Below are positions 39,797 through 47,358 of a stretch of DNA of 64,000 bases, piece after piece. Numbering within the stretch: position 1 is the first letter of the stretch; each line of letters opens with the position of its first letter. Made by a program: the position numbers and the translations under genes. The notes beneath the pieces were generated by a model. The model did not search any database. It saw only the letters and a list, made by a program, of their open reading frames with translations, and was not told the DNA's origin. The DNA comes from Oscillibacter faecalis_A (GTDB lineage Bacteria > Bacillota > Clostridia > Oscillospirales > Oscillospiraceae). The DNA lies in contig NZ_JARFXX010000004.1 in NCBI RefSeq assembly GCF_029218125.1, positions 1 to 64,000 of the forward strand. The letters are read 5' to 3'.

Positions 39797-39832
39797 AAAA
39801 AAATAAGCCGGAGCATCCTGAAATGCTCCGGC
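39797..39832 (-). terminator. Intrinsic terminator before the outermost accessory gene
   Basis: Perfect 10-bp arms GCCGGAGCAT (39807-39816) and ATGCTCCGGC (39823-39832) are followed on the minus strand by TTATTTTTTT. It separates the gene starting at 39775 from anything upstream, either isolating the ICE from chromosomal transcription or serving as an attenuator. Confidence 0.8.
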
Positions 39833-40079
39833 CGGGTGATGGATTAAGTTGTGAAATGAAAAAGGGCGCCTATTTGATGGCTTCGACGAAACCAACAAAC
39901 AGACGCCTGAAAGATCGTATGAAATTTTGAGAAAAGATCGCTCTATTCTGCGCCCGCAAAAAGGGCGCTTCTCAGGATTTTGCCTTTGAATCTGTGAAAG
40001 GGGGAGTTCGAATCTCCCCAGTTACCAAAATAACGCGAAAATATCTTTTTTTCTGAGTGCGGAATTTGAAATAAAAAAA
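39833..40079. other. Right end of the ICE, no gene
   Basis: No supportable gene. AAAGGGCGC occurs at about 39860 and again at 39960, the second as part of a GCGCCC/GGGCGC hairpin (39951-39969). These may be integrase arm sites. The tRNA-like fragment follows at 40000. Confidence 0.4.
40000..40027 (+). other. tRNA T-arm-like fragment, candidate attR
   Basis: The stretch GGGAG-TTCGAAT-CTCCC followed by CAGTTACCA looks like the T-arm and 3' end of a plus-strand tRNA, but there is no 5' part before it. ICEs that insert at a tRNA 3' end leave such a fragment at their far end. The acceptor part is two bases shorter than expected with an encoded CCA, so the tRNA identity stays open. Confidence 0.4.
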
Positions 40080-40137
40080 GGTGGCAACCCTTTGGTATTC
40101 TAAGCGTTGCGCTTAAAATATCCGAATTGTTGCCACC
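40080..40137 (-). terminator. Terminator of the tRNA-Ser unit
   Basis: Arms GGTGGCAAC (40080-40088) and GTTGCCACC (40129-40137) with an inner AAGCG/CGCTT pair, followed on the minus strand by TTTTTTTATTTC. It lies directly behind the 3' end of tRNA-Ser(GCT). Confidence 0.75.
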
Positions 40138-40140
40138 TTA

Positions 40141-40233
40141 TGGCGCGGAAGGAGGGATTTGAACCCTCGCGCCGGTTTTATCCAGCCTACTCCCTTAGCA
40201 GGGGAGCCCCTTCGGCCTCTTGGGTACTTCCGC
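40141..40233 (-). tRNA. tRNA-Ser (anticodon GCT)
   Basis: A 93-base class II tRNA on the minus strand. Acceptor GCGGAAG pairs with CTTCCGC, followed by G73 and an encoded CCA. The anticodon loop CTGCTAA gives GCT (reads AGC/AGU). The long variable arm typical of Ser is present, and the T-loop is TTCAAAT. Confidence 0.95.
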
Positions 40234-40257
40234 AGGTCGATGGTGTTTATGAAAAAA

Positions 40258-40345
40258 TGGCGGAGAGAGTGGGATTCGAACCCACGGAGACTTGCGCCTC
40301 GCCGGTTTTCAAGACCGGTTCCTTCAACCGCTCGGACATCTCTCC
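40258..40345 (-). tRNA. tRNA-Ser (anticodon TGA)
   Basis: An 88-base class II tRNA on the minus strand. Acceptor GGAGAGA pairs with TCTCTCC, followed by G73 and an encoded CCA. The anticodon loop CTTGAAA gives TGA (reads UCA and related). It has a long variable arm and the T-loop TTCGAAT. Confidence 0.95.
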
Positions 40346-40383
40346 GTTTCAGGAAAGGACACCCGCCTCTCAAACGCTCGTTT

Positions 40384-40412
40384 AGTTTAGCATAGTTTTG
40401 GCGGCTTGTCAA
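40384..40412 (-). promoter_or_regulatory. Promoter of the tRNA-Ser genes
   Basis: On the minus strand a perfect TTGACA (40412-40407), a 17-base spacer, and TAAACT (40389-40384). It is about 40 bases before the first tRNA-Ser gene. Confidence 0.85.
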
Positions 40413-40462
40413 CAAAAAAGTCAGCTTCTTTTCCAAATGGGCGAATCGTTCATAAAATGGAG

Positions 40463-40491
40463 ATGACTTTTGCGATGGGAGCGGTTATAAT
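40463..40491 (+). promoter_or_regulatory. Promoter of the rhomboid-like gene
   Basis: A perfect TATAAT at 40486-40491 with ATGACT (40463-40468) 17 bases upstream. It lies downstream of the ATG at 40457, which supports the TTG start at 40550 for the gene. Confidence 0.55.
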
Positions 40492-40549
40492 ATCCTATAT
40501 TGCGGCTTTACTCGGCGGCCGCGGGAAACAAAAGACGGGAGGCATCGCC

Positions 40550-41413
40550 TTGAAAAAAATCAACCAGTGGATCGACAGGTTCGCCTACAGCCATCCACGC
40601 TTCGGGATTCCGAACCTGATGCTCTATATCGTGATTGCCAACGCGGCAACGTACATCCTATCCATGTTCGCGGGCTCGGCGGCGCTGAGCTTTCTGGCGT
40701 TTGATTTGTACCATGTGCTCCACGGAGAGCTGTGGCGGCTGGTGACGTTTGTGCTGCTGCCGTTTACCTATCACCCCATTTCTCTGCTGATCATGCTGTC
40801 ATTTTACTATTTTGTGGGCGGCACGCTGGAGCGGGAGTGGGGGACCGCGAAGTTCACACTGTATTATCTCTGCGGCATGGTGCTCAGCATTCTGTCCACG
40901 ATCATTCTATCCCTTGCCACGGGCTACTACGGCTGGAGCCTTTCCGACGCCTACTACATCAACCTGACACTGTTTCTGGCCTTTGCGGCGCTGTACCCGG
41001 ACGCGCAGATCATGTTTTACATGATTATTCCGCTGAAGGCGAAGTGGCTGGCGTGGGCGGATGTTGCCCTGTTTGCGTGGGGCGTGGTTCGGTCGCTGCG
41101 CTACGGTATGTTTGCCAGTGCGCTGGCCGCTGTGGTGGCGCTTTTGAATTTCGTCATTTTCTTTTGGGAGGACATCAGCCGTGCACTGGGCGTCCAGAGC
41201 CGGCAGCGCTCCCGGCAGACCATCCAATTCAAGTCCGCTGTCCGGCAACAGAAGCGGACGGAGGCGGAGCGGGGCTACCGCCACAAATGCGAGGTCTGCG
41301 GCCGCACGGACGCCGACCACCCGGAGCTGGAATTCCGCTACTGCTCCAAGTGTCAGGGCTATCACTGCTTCTGCTCAGACCACATTTTTAACCATGAGCA
41401 TTTCCGGGAATAA
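40550..41413 (+). CDS. Rhomboid-like membrane protein with C-terminal zinc ribbon
   Basis: A 287-residue membrane protein. TTG 40550 is chosen (GGAGG 7 bases before, promoter at 40463-40491); the open frame begins earlier at 40406. Five or six hydrophobic segments follow the rhomboid/Derlin plan (PNLMLYIVIANAATYIL, LWRLVTFVLLPF, YYFVGGTLEREWGTAKFTLYYL). I do not see the GxSG serine motif or a catalytic His of rhomboid proteases, so it is probably a non-proteolytic pseudo-rhomboid. The cytosolic end has HKCEVCGRTDAD and YCSKCQGYHCFCSDH, a zinc-ribbon-like Cys/His group. Role unknown. Confidence 0.75.
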   Translation: MKKINQWIDRFAYSHPRFGIPNLMLYIVIANAATYILSMFAGSAALSFLAFDLYHVLHGELWRLVTFVLLPFTYHPISLLIMLSFYYFVGGTLEREWGTAKFTLYYLCGMVLSILSTIILSLATGYYGWSLSDAYYINLTLFLAFAALYPDAQIMFYMIIPLKAKWLAWADVALFAWGVVRSLRYGMFASALAAVVALLNFVIFFWEDISRALGVQSRQRSRQTIQFKSAVRQQKRTEAERGYRHKCEVCGRTDADHPELEFRYCSKCQGYHCFCSDHIFNHEHFRE

Positions 41414-41435
41414 GGCAACCATGTACCTCTGCGGC

Positions 41436-41462
41436 AGAGGCCGCACATGGCCGGCCTCTTTT
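41436..41462 (+). terminator. Terminator of the rhomboid-like gene
   Basis: GAGGCCG/CGGCCTC arms with TTTT after the second one, 22 bases after the stop codon at 41413. Confidence 0.65.
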
Positions 41463-41486
41463 ATAAAAACTGTAGCGTGAAACAGA

Positions 41487-41515
41487 GGAGCCGCAGGCGA
41501 TTGCCTGCGGCTCCT
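41487..41515. terminator. Bidirectional hairpin after rsmI
   Basis: GGAGCCGCAGGC and GCCTGCGGCTCC arms with a 4-base loop between the convergent rhomboid-like gene and rsmI. T residues follow on the plus strand and mixed TCTG on the minus strand. It probably ends both transcripts. Confidence 0.65.
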
Positions 41516-41533
41516 TTGTTATTTGGAAAATGT

Positions 41534-42364
41534 TTACCGCTCCAGCGCAGCGGCGTACAGCTCGTTTTTGGAGAGTCCCGTGTGCTCGGCGACCTCCTTG
41601 GCGGCGTCCTTCAGGCGCATTCCCTGCTCCTTCAGGGTCAAGACCTGCGCCACACCGTCCTCTAACGTCACAGCGGCGCCGGTTTTCGGCGCGGCGCCCT
41701 CCACCACTAAAACATACTCCCCCTTGGGGGTATTTTCCTCGTAGTAGGCAATGGCCTCTGCCAGTGTGCAGCGGCGCACCTCCTCGTGGAGCTTCGTTAT
41801 TTCACGGCACAGGGCGATGCGGCGCTCCGGGCCGAAGGCGGCGCAGAGGTCCTCCAGCGTGGTGCGGAGCTTGTGCGGGGCCTCGTGGAAGATCATGGTC
41901 CGGGTCTCGTCCTTCAAGGAATCGAGATGCTCCCGGCGGCTTTTTTTGTTGACGGTGAGGAAGCCCTCAAACGTGAAGCGGCCTGTAGGCAGACCGCTGA
42001 CTGCCAGCGCGTTGACAGCGGCGCAGCAGCCGGGTACGGCCCGGACCTCCACGCCGTTTTCCGCGCACAGCCGCACCAAATCCTCGCCGGGGTCGGAGAT
42101 GGCGGGAGTGCCGGCGTCCGTTACCAGCGCACAGCTTTCGCCTGCCAGCAGCCGGTTCAAAACGGCCTGTCCGGCGGTGATGTGGTTATGCTCGTGATAG
42201 CTTACCAGCGGCTTTTTGATGCCGAAATGGTTCAGCAGCTTCACGGATACCCGGGTATCCTCGGCGGCGATAAAGTCTGCTTTTTCCAGCGTTTCCACCG
42301 CCCGGGGGGTGAAGTCCCCCAGATTGCCGATGGGTGTTGCCACCAAATATAAAATACCAGCCAT
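41534..42364 (-). CDS. rsmI: 16S rRNA (cytidine1402-2'-O)-methyltransferase
   Basis: A 276-residue SAM-dependent enzyme that methylates the 2'-O of C1402 in the ribosomal P site region. The family start LYLVATPIGNLGDFTPRAVETL, the AEDTR motif (FIAAEDTRVS), VTDAGTPAISDPGEDLV, and the late HEAPHKL and EITKLHEEVRR are all present. The length is normal. It is 2 bases downstream of the TrmN6-type gene, so the two form an rRNA/tRNA modification operon with the promoter at 43128-43156. Confidence 0.96.
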   Translation of the reverse strand: MAGILYLVATPIGNLGDFTPRAVETLEKADFIAAEDTRVSVKLLNHFGIKKPLVSYHEHNHITAGQAVLNRLLAGESCALVTDAGTPAISDPGEDLVRLCAENGVEVRAVPGCCAAVNALAVSGLPTGRFTFEGFLTVNKKSRREHLDSLKDETRTMIFHEAPHKLRTTLEDLCAAFGPERRIALCREITKLHEEVRRCTLAEAIAYYEENTPKGEYVLVVEGAAPKTGAAVTLEDGVAQVLTLKEQGMRLKDAAKEVAEHTGLSKNELYAAALER

Positions 42365-42366
42365 AT

Positions 42367-43095
42367 TCAGACCTCCTGTGTGCGAAAATAAATGGCGTCC
42401 AACTCCGCCGTGGGTGCGCCGCTGTCCGTTTTCAAAATCAGGGGCGGCTCAAGGGATAGCCCCGGTTTTCCGCCCCGGCAGCCCTCTATTAAAAAAAGAG
42501 AGGGAGCATCTCCCGCCCGGTTCTGGACGAACCGCAGCCGCTTTGGCTCCATGGCGGCGGCCCGGAGCGCACAAATCACGTCCGCCAGCCGCTCCGGCTT
42601 GTGCACAAGGCAAAGGCTGCCGCCCCAGCGCAGAAGATACGCTGCCACGCCGCAGATGTCCGTCAGGGTGGCCGCAGTCTCCGACCGGGCTGTTCGGCGG
42701 GTGGAATCGGCGGCGATTTTTCCGCTGAAGGGCGGATAGTAGGGCGGATTGCAGACAACAAGGTCAAAGCTGCCGGTTACAAAATGCTGCCGTGTCTGCC
42801 GCAGATCGGCGCACAAAAAGGAGAGGTGGTCCGTCAGGCCGTTTTCCTCGACGGCCTGCTCCGCCAAAGCAATGGCCGCCGGTTGAATATCCATACCGGT
42901 GACCTGAAGCGCACGCTGCCGCTGAAGCAGCAGCAGCGCCAGAAGCCCGGTGCCGCAGCCGAGGTCACAGACCCGGAGGCTGGGGCGCAGCCGCGGCAGG
43001 GAGGAGAGCAGAAAGGAGTCCGTACCGGGGCGGAACAGACTGTCCTCCCAGACGAAGCGGAACCCGCCGGGGCAAAGTTGTTCCCAATGTACCAT
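42367..43095 (-). CDS. TrmN6-type (YfiC-like) adenine-N6 methyltransferase
   Basis: A 242-residue Rossmann methyltransferase. SAM-binding motif I is VCDLGCGTGLLALLLL, an acidic GMDIQPAAI strand follows, and the catalytic NPPYY is in DLVVCNPPYYPPFSG. This NPPY motif and the neighbouring rsmI fit tRNA1(Val) A37-N6 methylases (TrmN6/YfiC). The N-terminal sequence (LCPGGFRFVWEDSLFRPGTDSFLLSSL) is the usual family start. Substrate specificity is inferred from the family only. Confidence 0.88.
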   Translation of the reverse strand: MVHWEQLCPGGFRFVWEDSLFRPGTDSFLLSSLPRLRPSLRVCDLGCGTGLLALLLLQRQRALQVTGMDIQPAAIALAEQAVEENGLTDHLSFLCADLRQTRQHFVTGSFDLVVCNPPYYPPFSGKIAADSTRRTARSETAATLTDICGVAAYLLRWGGSLCLVHKPERLADVICALRAAAMEPKRLRFVQNRAGDAPSLFLIEGCRGGKPGLSLEPPLILKTDSGAPTAELDAIYFRTQEV

Positions 43096-43127
43096 AAAGC
43101 GGCCTCCTCCCCTGAAAATCGATTCAT

Positions 43128-43156
43128 ATTATATACAGAAGCCGCCCCGGGCGCAA
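43128..43156 (-). promoter_or_regulatory. Promoter of the TrmN6-type gene and rsmI
   Basis: On the minus strand TTGCGC (43156-43151), a 17-base spacer, and a perfect TATAAT (43133-43128), about 30 bases before ATG 43095. Confidence 0.75.
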
Positions 43157-43174
43157 GCCCCGAAAAAGGACAAC

Positions 43175-43211
43175 AAAAAACCGTCTCAGGATGGGGCCTG
43201 AGACGGTTTTT
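43175..43211 (-). terminator. Terminator of the ferredoxin gene
   Basis: CCGTCTCAGG (43181-43190) and CCTGAGACGG (43197-43206), perfect 10-bp arms flanked by A and T runs on both sides, so it can work in both directions. It is directly behind the ferredoxin stop at 43225. Confidence 0.85.
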
Positions 43212-43224
43212 ATGTATCCCTGAA

Positions 43225-43398
43225 TTATTCCTCGGGGACGATGGCGCTGTTGGGGCAGGTGTCGCTGCAGGAACCGCAGTCCAAGCAAGCGGCAGCGTCG
43301 ATCACGTACTGATCATCGCCCTGGCTGATAGCACCGGCGGGGCAAACGTCCGCGCAGGAACCGCAGCTGACGCAAGCAGAAGTAATCTTATAAGCCAT
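43225..43398 (-). CDS. 2[4Fe-4S] ferredoxin
   Basis: A 57-residue clostridial-type ferredoxin, a low-potential electron carrier. The two cluster motifs are CVSCGSCADVCP and CLDCGSCSDTCP (C-x2-C-x2-C-x3-C-P). The N-terminus is MAYKITSA and the end is SAIVPEE, typical of Clostridia. ATG 43396-43398 has GGAGG 9 bases upstream. It is a single-gene unit with a promoter at 43429-43456 and a terminator at 43175-43211. Confidence 0.96.
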   Translation of the reverse strand: MAYKITSACVSCGSCADVCPAGAISQGDDQYVIDAAACLDCGSCSDTCPNSAIVPEE

Positions 43399-43428
43399 GA
43401 GAATACACCTCCATTTGAATGTGCCTTC

Positions 43429-43456
43429 ATTGTATCATACAATTTTCAAAAAGCAA
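43429..43456 (-). promoter_or_regulatory. Promoter of the ferredoxin gene
   Basis: On the minus strand TTGCTT (43456-43451), a 16-base spacer, and TACAAT (43434-43429), 30 bases before the start codon. Confidence 0.7.
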
Positions 43457-43617
43457 GGGTGAATTGTTAAATTCTTACCAAAGAAATAGAAAACTGTGAA
43501 AATGTCACAAAAATCAGAAAAACCGATAAAAAAGCCATGCTTTTCCACGGTTAGAGTCCTTAAACTGCAATAGCGAAATGTGAGTGAAAATGGCGTTCAC
43601 AAACTGTTTACACAAAT

Positions 43618-43634
43618 AGTCAAAGAAAGTCAAA
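43618..43634 (+). promoter_or_regulatory. CtsR box 1
   Basis: The heptad repeat AGTCAAA-GAA-AGTCAAA matches the CtsR operator (two GGTCAAA-like heptads with a 3-base spacer). It sits just upstream of the -35 box of ctsR. Confidence 0.85.
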
Positions 43635-43642
43635 ATTACCTA

Positions 43643-43670
43643 TTGACATTTGAAACGGAGGTGCTATACT
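43643..43670 (+). promoter_or_regulatory. Promoter of ctsR-mcsA-clpC
   Basis: A perfect TTGACA at 43643-43648, a 16-base spacer, and TATACT at 43665-43670. It is flanked on both sides by CtsR boxes. The stretch 43457-43617 before it is AT-rich and holds no gene. Confidence 0.88.
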
Positions 43671-43684
43671 ACAATCAAACAAAA

Positions 43685-43701
43685 GGTTAAAGATAGTCAA
43701 A
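43685..43701 (+). promoter_or_regulatory. CtsR box 2
   Basis: GGTTAAA-GAT-AGTCAAA, with a further GTCAAA directly behind, downstream of the -10 box. Together with box 1 it explains heat-inducible autoregulation of the operon. Confidence 0.8.
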
Positions 43702-43734
43702 GTCAAATAGACTATTGAAGAAAGGACGAGTTAC

Positions 43735-44187
43735 ATGGGTATTTCGGATTTGATCGCCAGCTTCCTGCAGGACAGTCTGGACACCGCTGAGAACGGTGTG
43801 CTGGAGGTTCAGCGCAGCGATCTGGCGCAGCGGTTCAACTGCGTACCCAGTCAGATTAATTACGTAATGTCCACCCGGTTCTCACCGGAGCGGGGCTATA
43901 TCGTGGAAAGCCGCCGGGGCGGCAACGGCTATATCCGCATCACACGGGTGCGGGTGGACCGTGAGACACTTCTGATGCACGTCATCAATTCGCTGGGCGG
44001 CAGTGTGGACCTGTCCTCCGCACGGGCGATCCTCAGCAACCTGGTACAGTCCGGCGCTATGGACCGAGCCTTGGGTCAGACGATTCTCACAGCCGTGGGG
44101 GACAAGGCGCTGGGGCAGGTACCGCGAGAAAAGCGGGACGCCGTTCGGGCGGATATTCTCAAGCAGGTACTCATATTACAGGTGTAG
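43735..44187 (+). CDS. ctsR: CtsR heat-shock repressor
   Basis: A 150-residue repressor of class III heat-shock genes. The N-terminal winged HTH (ISDLIASFLQDSLDTAENGVLEVQRSDLAQRFNC, with VPSQINYVMSTRFSPERGY) and the glycine-rich wing RRGGNGYIRI are intact. The C-terminal dimer domain (DRETLLMHVINSLGG) is present too. AAAGGACGAG precedes ATG 43735. First gene of the operon with mcsA and clpC; its own boxes flank the promoter. Stop TAG, a normal stop in this genome. Confidence 0.97.
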   Translation: MGISDLIASFLQDSLDTAENGVLEVQRSDLAQRFNCVPSQINYVMSTRFSPERGYIVESRRGGNGYIRITRVRVDRETLLMHVINSLGGSVDLSSARAILSNLVQSGAMDRALGQTILTAVGDKALGQVPREKRDAVRADILKQVLILQV

Positions 44188-44253
44188 TGTCTGTGAGAGC
44201 ACACAATACAGTTAAATAAAAAATTTATATACAGTCTCAAGGAGGAATTGATT

Positions 44254-44769
44254 ATGAAATGCGAGAATTGCGGTAAGAATGAAGTTACCTTCGTTTACCG
44301 GAGCAATATCAACGGCAGGACCGAGGAGCACCATCTTTGTCAGGCGTGTGCGGAGAAGCTGGGCTACACCCAGAAGCTCTTTGCGCGGCGGCCGTCCATG
44401 ATAGACAGCTTTTTCGGCGGCGATGATTTCTTCGGAGATTTCTTCAGCCCCATGCCCTCTCTGCTGGGCCGGATGAACCGGATGCTGGAGAGCCCCTTCG
44501 ATGATTTCTTTGACGCTATGCCCGCCATCGGCGCGGCACCGGCCGCAGAAAGCGCACAGGAGGAGAAAAAGGACGATTTGGTGAGCCGCGAGGAGCAGAG
44601 CCGGTTTTCCTATCTGCGTCAGCTCAACGCACTGAAGCTGGAGCAGAAGAAAGCTATCCACGAGGAGAACTTCGAGCGGGCCGCGCAGCTGCGGGATGAG
44701 ATCCACAAGCTGGAGGAGGCCCATAAGGAAGCCAAAGAGGCCCGCAAGGACCATAAGGAAAGCGCCTGA
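44254..44769 (+). CDS. mcsA: McsA-like zinc-finger and UVR-domain protein
   Basis: A 171-residue protein. Two CxxC groups are visible (MKCENCGKNE and CQACAEKLGY), then a Phe/Asp-rich middle (FFGGDDFFGDFF), and a C-terminal UVR motif (LKLEQKKAIHEENFERAAQLRDEI). In Bacillus, McsA activates the arginine kinase McsB; here no mcsB follows, and clpC is next. The start is ATG 44254 with AAGGAGG 8 bases upstream. It probably acts directly as a ClpC or CtsR cofactor in this lineage. Confidence 0.9.
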   Translation: MKCENCGKNEVTFVYRSNINGRTEEHHLCQACAEKLGYTQKLFARRPSMIDSFFGGDDFFGDFFSPMPSLLGRMNRMLESPFDDFFDAMPAIGAAPAAESAQEEKKDDLVSREEQSRFSYLRQLNALKLEQKKAIHEENFERAAQLRDEIHKLEEAHKEAKEARKDHKESA

Positions 44770-44820
44770 TGCGTTTTCCGAAGCGCAGAACACACCCCAA
44801 GGTAAAAGAGGTATTGAACT

Positions 44821-47286
44821 ATGAATGAAAATAAATTCACTCCCACTGCGGAGGAAGCCCTGCGGCTGGCTCAGGAGGCCGCAGGCGAATTGGGTCACGG
44901 CTATGTGGGTACGGAGCACCTGTTGCTGGGCCTCATGCGTGAGGACGAGGGACTGGCGCATACCGTATTGACAGAGGCCGGCTTGACCGATGAGCTTTTG
45001 ACGGAGATCATCCGCAAGAGCGTGGGCGCGGGTCTGCCCGGCGGCAACCCCGCCCAAGGGCTGACCCCCAGAGCCAAACGGGTCATCGAGGTGGCCATGG
45101 AGGATTCCATCCGGGGCGGCTATGCCTATATCGGCACGGAGCACCTGCTGGCCGGAATTCTCCGGGAGGGCAACAATATGGCTGTCCGTATTCTGCGGAC
45201 TGCCGGTGTGGATGCCCGTCAGCTCTACACGGCGCTGATGAAAAAGCTCAACGCCGCGCCCCGGGCACAGGCCGCCGATAATGGCCGCGCCGCCGGCAGC
45301 GGCGCCAAGGACGAGGGCAGCGGCAAGAATAAGACGCTGGCGGAGTTCACCCGCGACTTGACCGCCGACGCCCGCGCCGGCAAGCTGGACCCCGTCATCG
45401 GACGGGACGAGGAAATTCAGCGGGTCATCCAGATTCTCTCCCGCCGCACGAAAAACAACCCCTGCCTCATCGGCGAGCCGGGCGTCGGCAAAACGGCTAT
45501 TGCCGAGGGGCTGGCCCGGAAGATCGTCATGGGCGATGTGCCGGAAAATCTGCTGGATAAGAAGCTCCTGTCTCTGGACCTTTCCGGCATGGTGGCCGGT
45601 ACGAAGTATCGCGGCGAATTTGAGGAGCGCATCAAGAAGGTGATGCAGGAGGTCCAGAAGGACGGCAACATCATCCTCTTTATTGATGAACTGCACACCA
45701 TCGTGGGCGCAGGCTCCGCCGAGGGCGCCGTAGACGCCGCCAACATCATTAAGCCCGCGCTGGGCCGGGGCGAGATTCAAATCATCGGCGCCACAACTCT
45801 GAACGAGTACCGCAAGTATATCGAAAAGGATGCCGCCTTGGAGCGCCGGTTCCAGCCGGTGACGGTGGGCGAACCCAGTCAGGAGGCGGCGCTGGAGATT
45901 TTGAAGGGGCTGCGGGAGAAGTATGAGCAGCACCACAAGCTGCACATCACCGACGAGGCGCTGGAGGCCGCTGTGTCCCTGTCCGCCCGGTATATCAATG
46001 ACCGTTTCCTGCCGGATAAGGCCATCGACCTTATGGACGAGGCCGCCAGCCGGGTGCGGATGGAGCAGGAGGAGCCCTCCGATGAGCTGAAAAGTCTGGA
46101 GGAAAAGATTGCGGCGCTGTCCAAGGACAAGGATGCCGCCATCGCCGCACAGGACTTTGAAAAGGCCGCCCAGCTTCGGGACATTGAAAAGGACTACCGG
46201 GAGCAGGTGGAGATTCAGCGCGACAAGCGCCGCAAGGCAAATCAGGAGCACCGGGACGTAACGGCGGAGGACATTGCCGCTGTGGTATCTGGCTGGACCG
46301 GCATCCCCGTCACCCGTATGACGGAGGACGAGGGCCAACGGCTGCTGCATATGGAGGATGTGCTCCATGAGCGTGTTGTGGGTCAGGACGAGGCCGTGAA
46401 GGCCGTGGCCCGGGCCATCCGCCGCGGCCGTGTGGGCCTGAAGGACCCAAAGCGGCCTATCGGCAGCTTCCTGTTCCTCGGCCCCACCGGCGTCGGCAAG
46501 ACGGAGCTGTGCAAGTCTCTGGCTGAGGCTATGTTCGGCGATGAAAACGCCATGATCCGCATTGATATGTCGGAGTACATGGAGCGGCATACCGTTTCCC
46601 GCCTCATCGGTTCCCCTCCGGGCTATGTGGGCCATGATGAGGGCGGCCAACTGACGGAGAAGGTGCGGCGTAAGCCCTATTCCGTGGTGCTGTTCGATGA
46701 GATCGAAAAGGCCCACGAGGATGTGTGGAACATCCTGCTGCAAATTCTGGACGATGGCCGCATCACCGACTCTCAGGGCCGGACGGTGGACTTCAAGAAC
46801 ACCGTCATCGTCATGACCAGCAACATCGGCGCCAAGGCGCTGACCGCCGCCGGAGCCAAGTTGGGCTTCAGTGCCGATGAGAAAAAGGCTGAGGCGGACG
46901 CCGACAAGGCTTACGCTCAGGCCAAGGAAACGGTTCTGGCCGAGCTGCGCCAGACCTTCCGCCCGGAGTTCCTGAACCGGATCGACGATATCATCGTGTT
47001 CCGCGCCCTGACAGAGCCGGACATCGAGGAGGTTGCCCGCCGGATGCTCAAGACCGTGGCCGCCCGCATGGAGACCATGGGCATTCATCTGGACGCCGGC
47101 GACGCCGCCGTGAAGGAGCTGGCCCGGGAGGGCTTTGACCCCAAGTACGGCGCACGGCCGCTGCGCCGGGCCATCCAGAGCAAGGTGGAGGACGCTGTGG
47201 CCGAAAAGCTGCTGGAAGGTACGCTGAAGGAGGGTGACACCGCCAAGCTAACTGTGGAGGATGACAAGCTGGTTGTCACCAAGTAA
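44821..47286 (+). CDS. clpC: ClpC-type AAA+ unfoldase
   Basis: An 821-residue Hsp100 that feeds ClpP with unfolded proteins. The N-terminal repeat domain contains FTPTAEEALRLAQEAAGELGH and GYAYIGTEHLLAGILREG. The first AAA module has Walker A GEPGVGKTAIAEGLA and Walker B ILFIDELHTIVGAG. A UVR-like linker follows (DKDAAIAAQDFEKAAQLRDIE). The second AAA module has GPTGVGKTELCKSLA and the SRLIGSPPGYVGHDEGGQL pore region. All functional residues that I can check are intact. It ends with the terminator at 47296-47335. Confidence 0.98.
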   Translation: MNENKFTPTAEEALRLAQEAAGELGHGYVGTEHLLLGLMREDEGLAHTVLTEAGLTDELLTEIIRKSVGAGLPGGNPAQGLTPRAKRVIEVAMEDSIRGGYAYIGTEHLLAGILREGNNMAVRILRTAGVDARQLYTALMKKLNAAPRAQAADNGRAAGSGAKDEGSGKNKTLAEFTRDLTADARAGKLDPVIGRDEEIQRVIQILSRRTKNNPCLIGEPGVGKTAIAEGLARKIVMGDVPENLLDKKLLSLDLSGMVAGTKYRGEFEERIKKVMQEVQKDGNIILFIDELHTIVGAGSAEGAVDAANIIKPALGRGEIQIIGATTLNEYRKYIEKDAALERRFQPVTVGEPSQEAALEILKGLREKYEQHHKLHITDEALEAAVSLSARYINDRFLPDKAIDLMDEAASRVRMEQEEPSDELKSLEEKIAALSKDKDAAIAAQDFEKAAQLRDIEKDYREQVEIQRDKRRKANQEHRDVTAEDIAAVVSGWTGIPVTRMTEDEGQRLLHMEDVLHERVVGQDEAVKAVARAIRRGRVGLKDPKRPIGSFLFLGPTGVGKTELCKSLAEAMFGDENAMIRIDMSEYMERHTVSRLIGSPPGYVGHDEGGQLTEKVRRKPYSVVLFDEIEKAHEDVWNILLQILDDGRITDSQGRTVDFKNTVIVMTSNIGAKALTAAGAKLGFSADEKKAEADADKAYAQAKETVLAELRQTFRPEFLNRIDDIIVFRALTEPDIEEVARRMLKTVAARMETMGIHLDAGDAAVKELAREGFDPKYGARPLRRAIQSKVEDAVAEKLLEGTLKEGDTAKLTVEDDKLVVTK

Positions 47287-47295
47287 ACACATTTG

Positions 47296-47335
47296 AAAAG
47301 CTCCCCGATGGGAATATCCCACCGGGGAGCTTTTT
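47296..47335 (+). terminator. Terminator of the clpC operon
   Basis: AAAAGCTCCCC and GGGGAGCTTTTT arms with an inner GGGA/TCCC pair, 10 bases after the clpC stop. Confidence 0.9.
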
Positions 47336-47358
47336 CACTCCGCGAGGCTTTGCGGCGC

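Noticed and set aside
1..40027. Integrase or excisionase of the ICE inside the window
   Set aside because: No reading frame has tyrosine- or serine-recombinase motifs; the gene must lie left of the window if the element is complete.
40107..40436. Open frames across the tRNA-Ser genes
   Set aside because: These are the well-known false ORFs over tRNA genes (GFEPT and GFEPSRR stretches).
44212..47088. Open frame of 958 codons on the minus strand
   Set aside because: Shadow of mcsA-clpC, whose protein motifs are complete on the plus strand.
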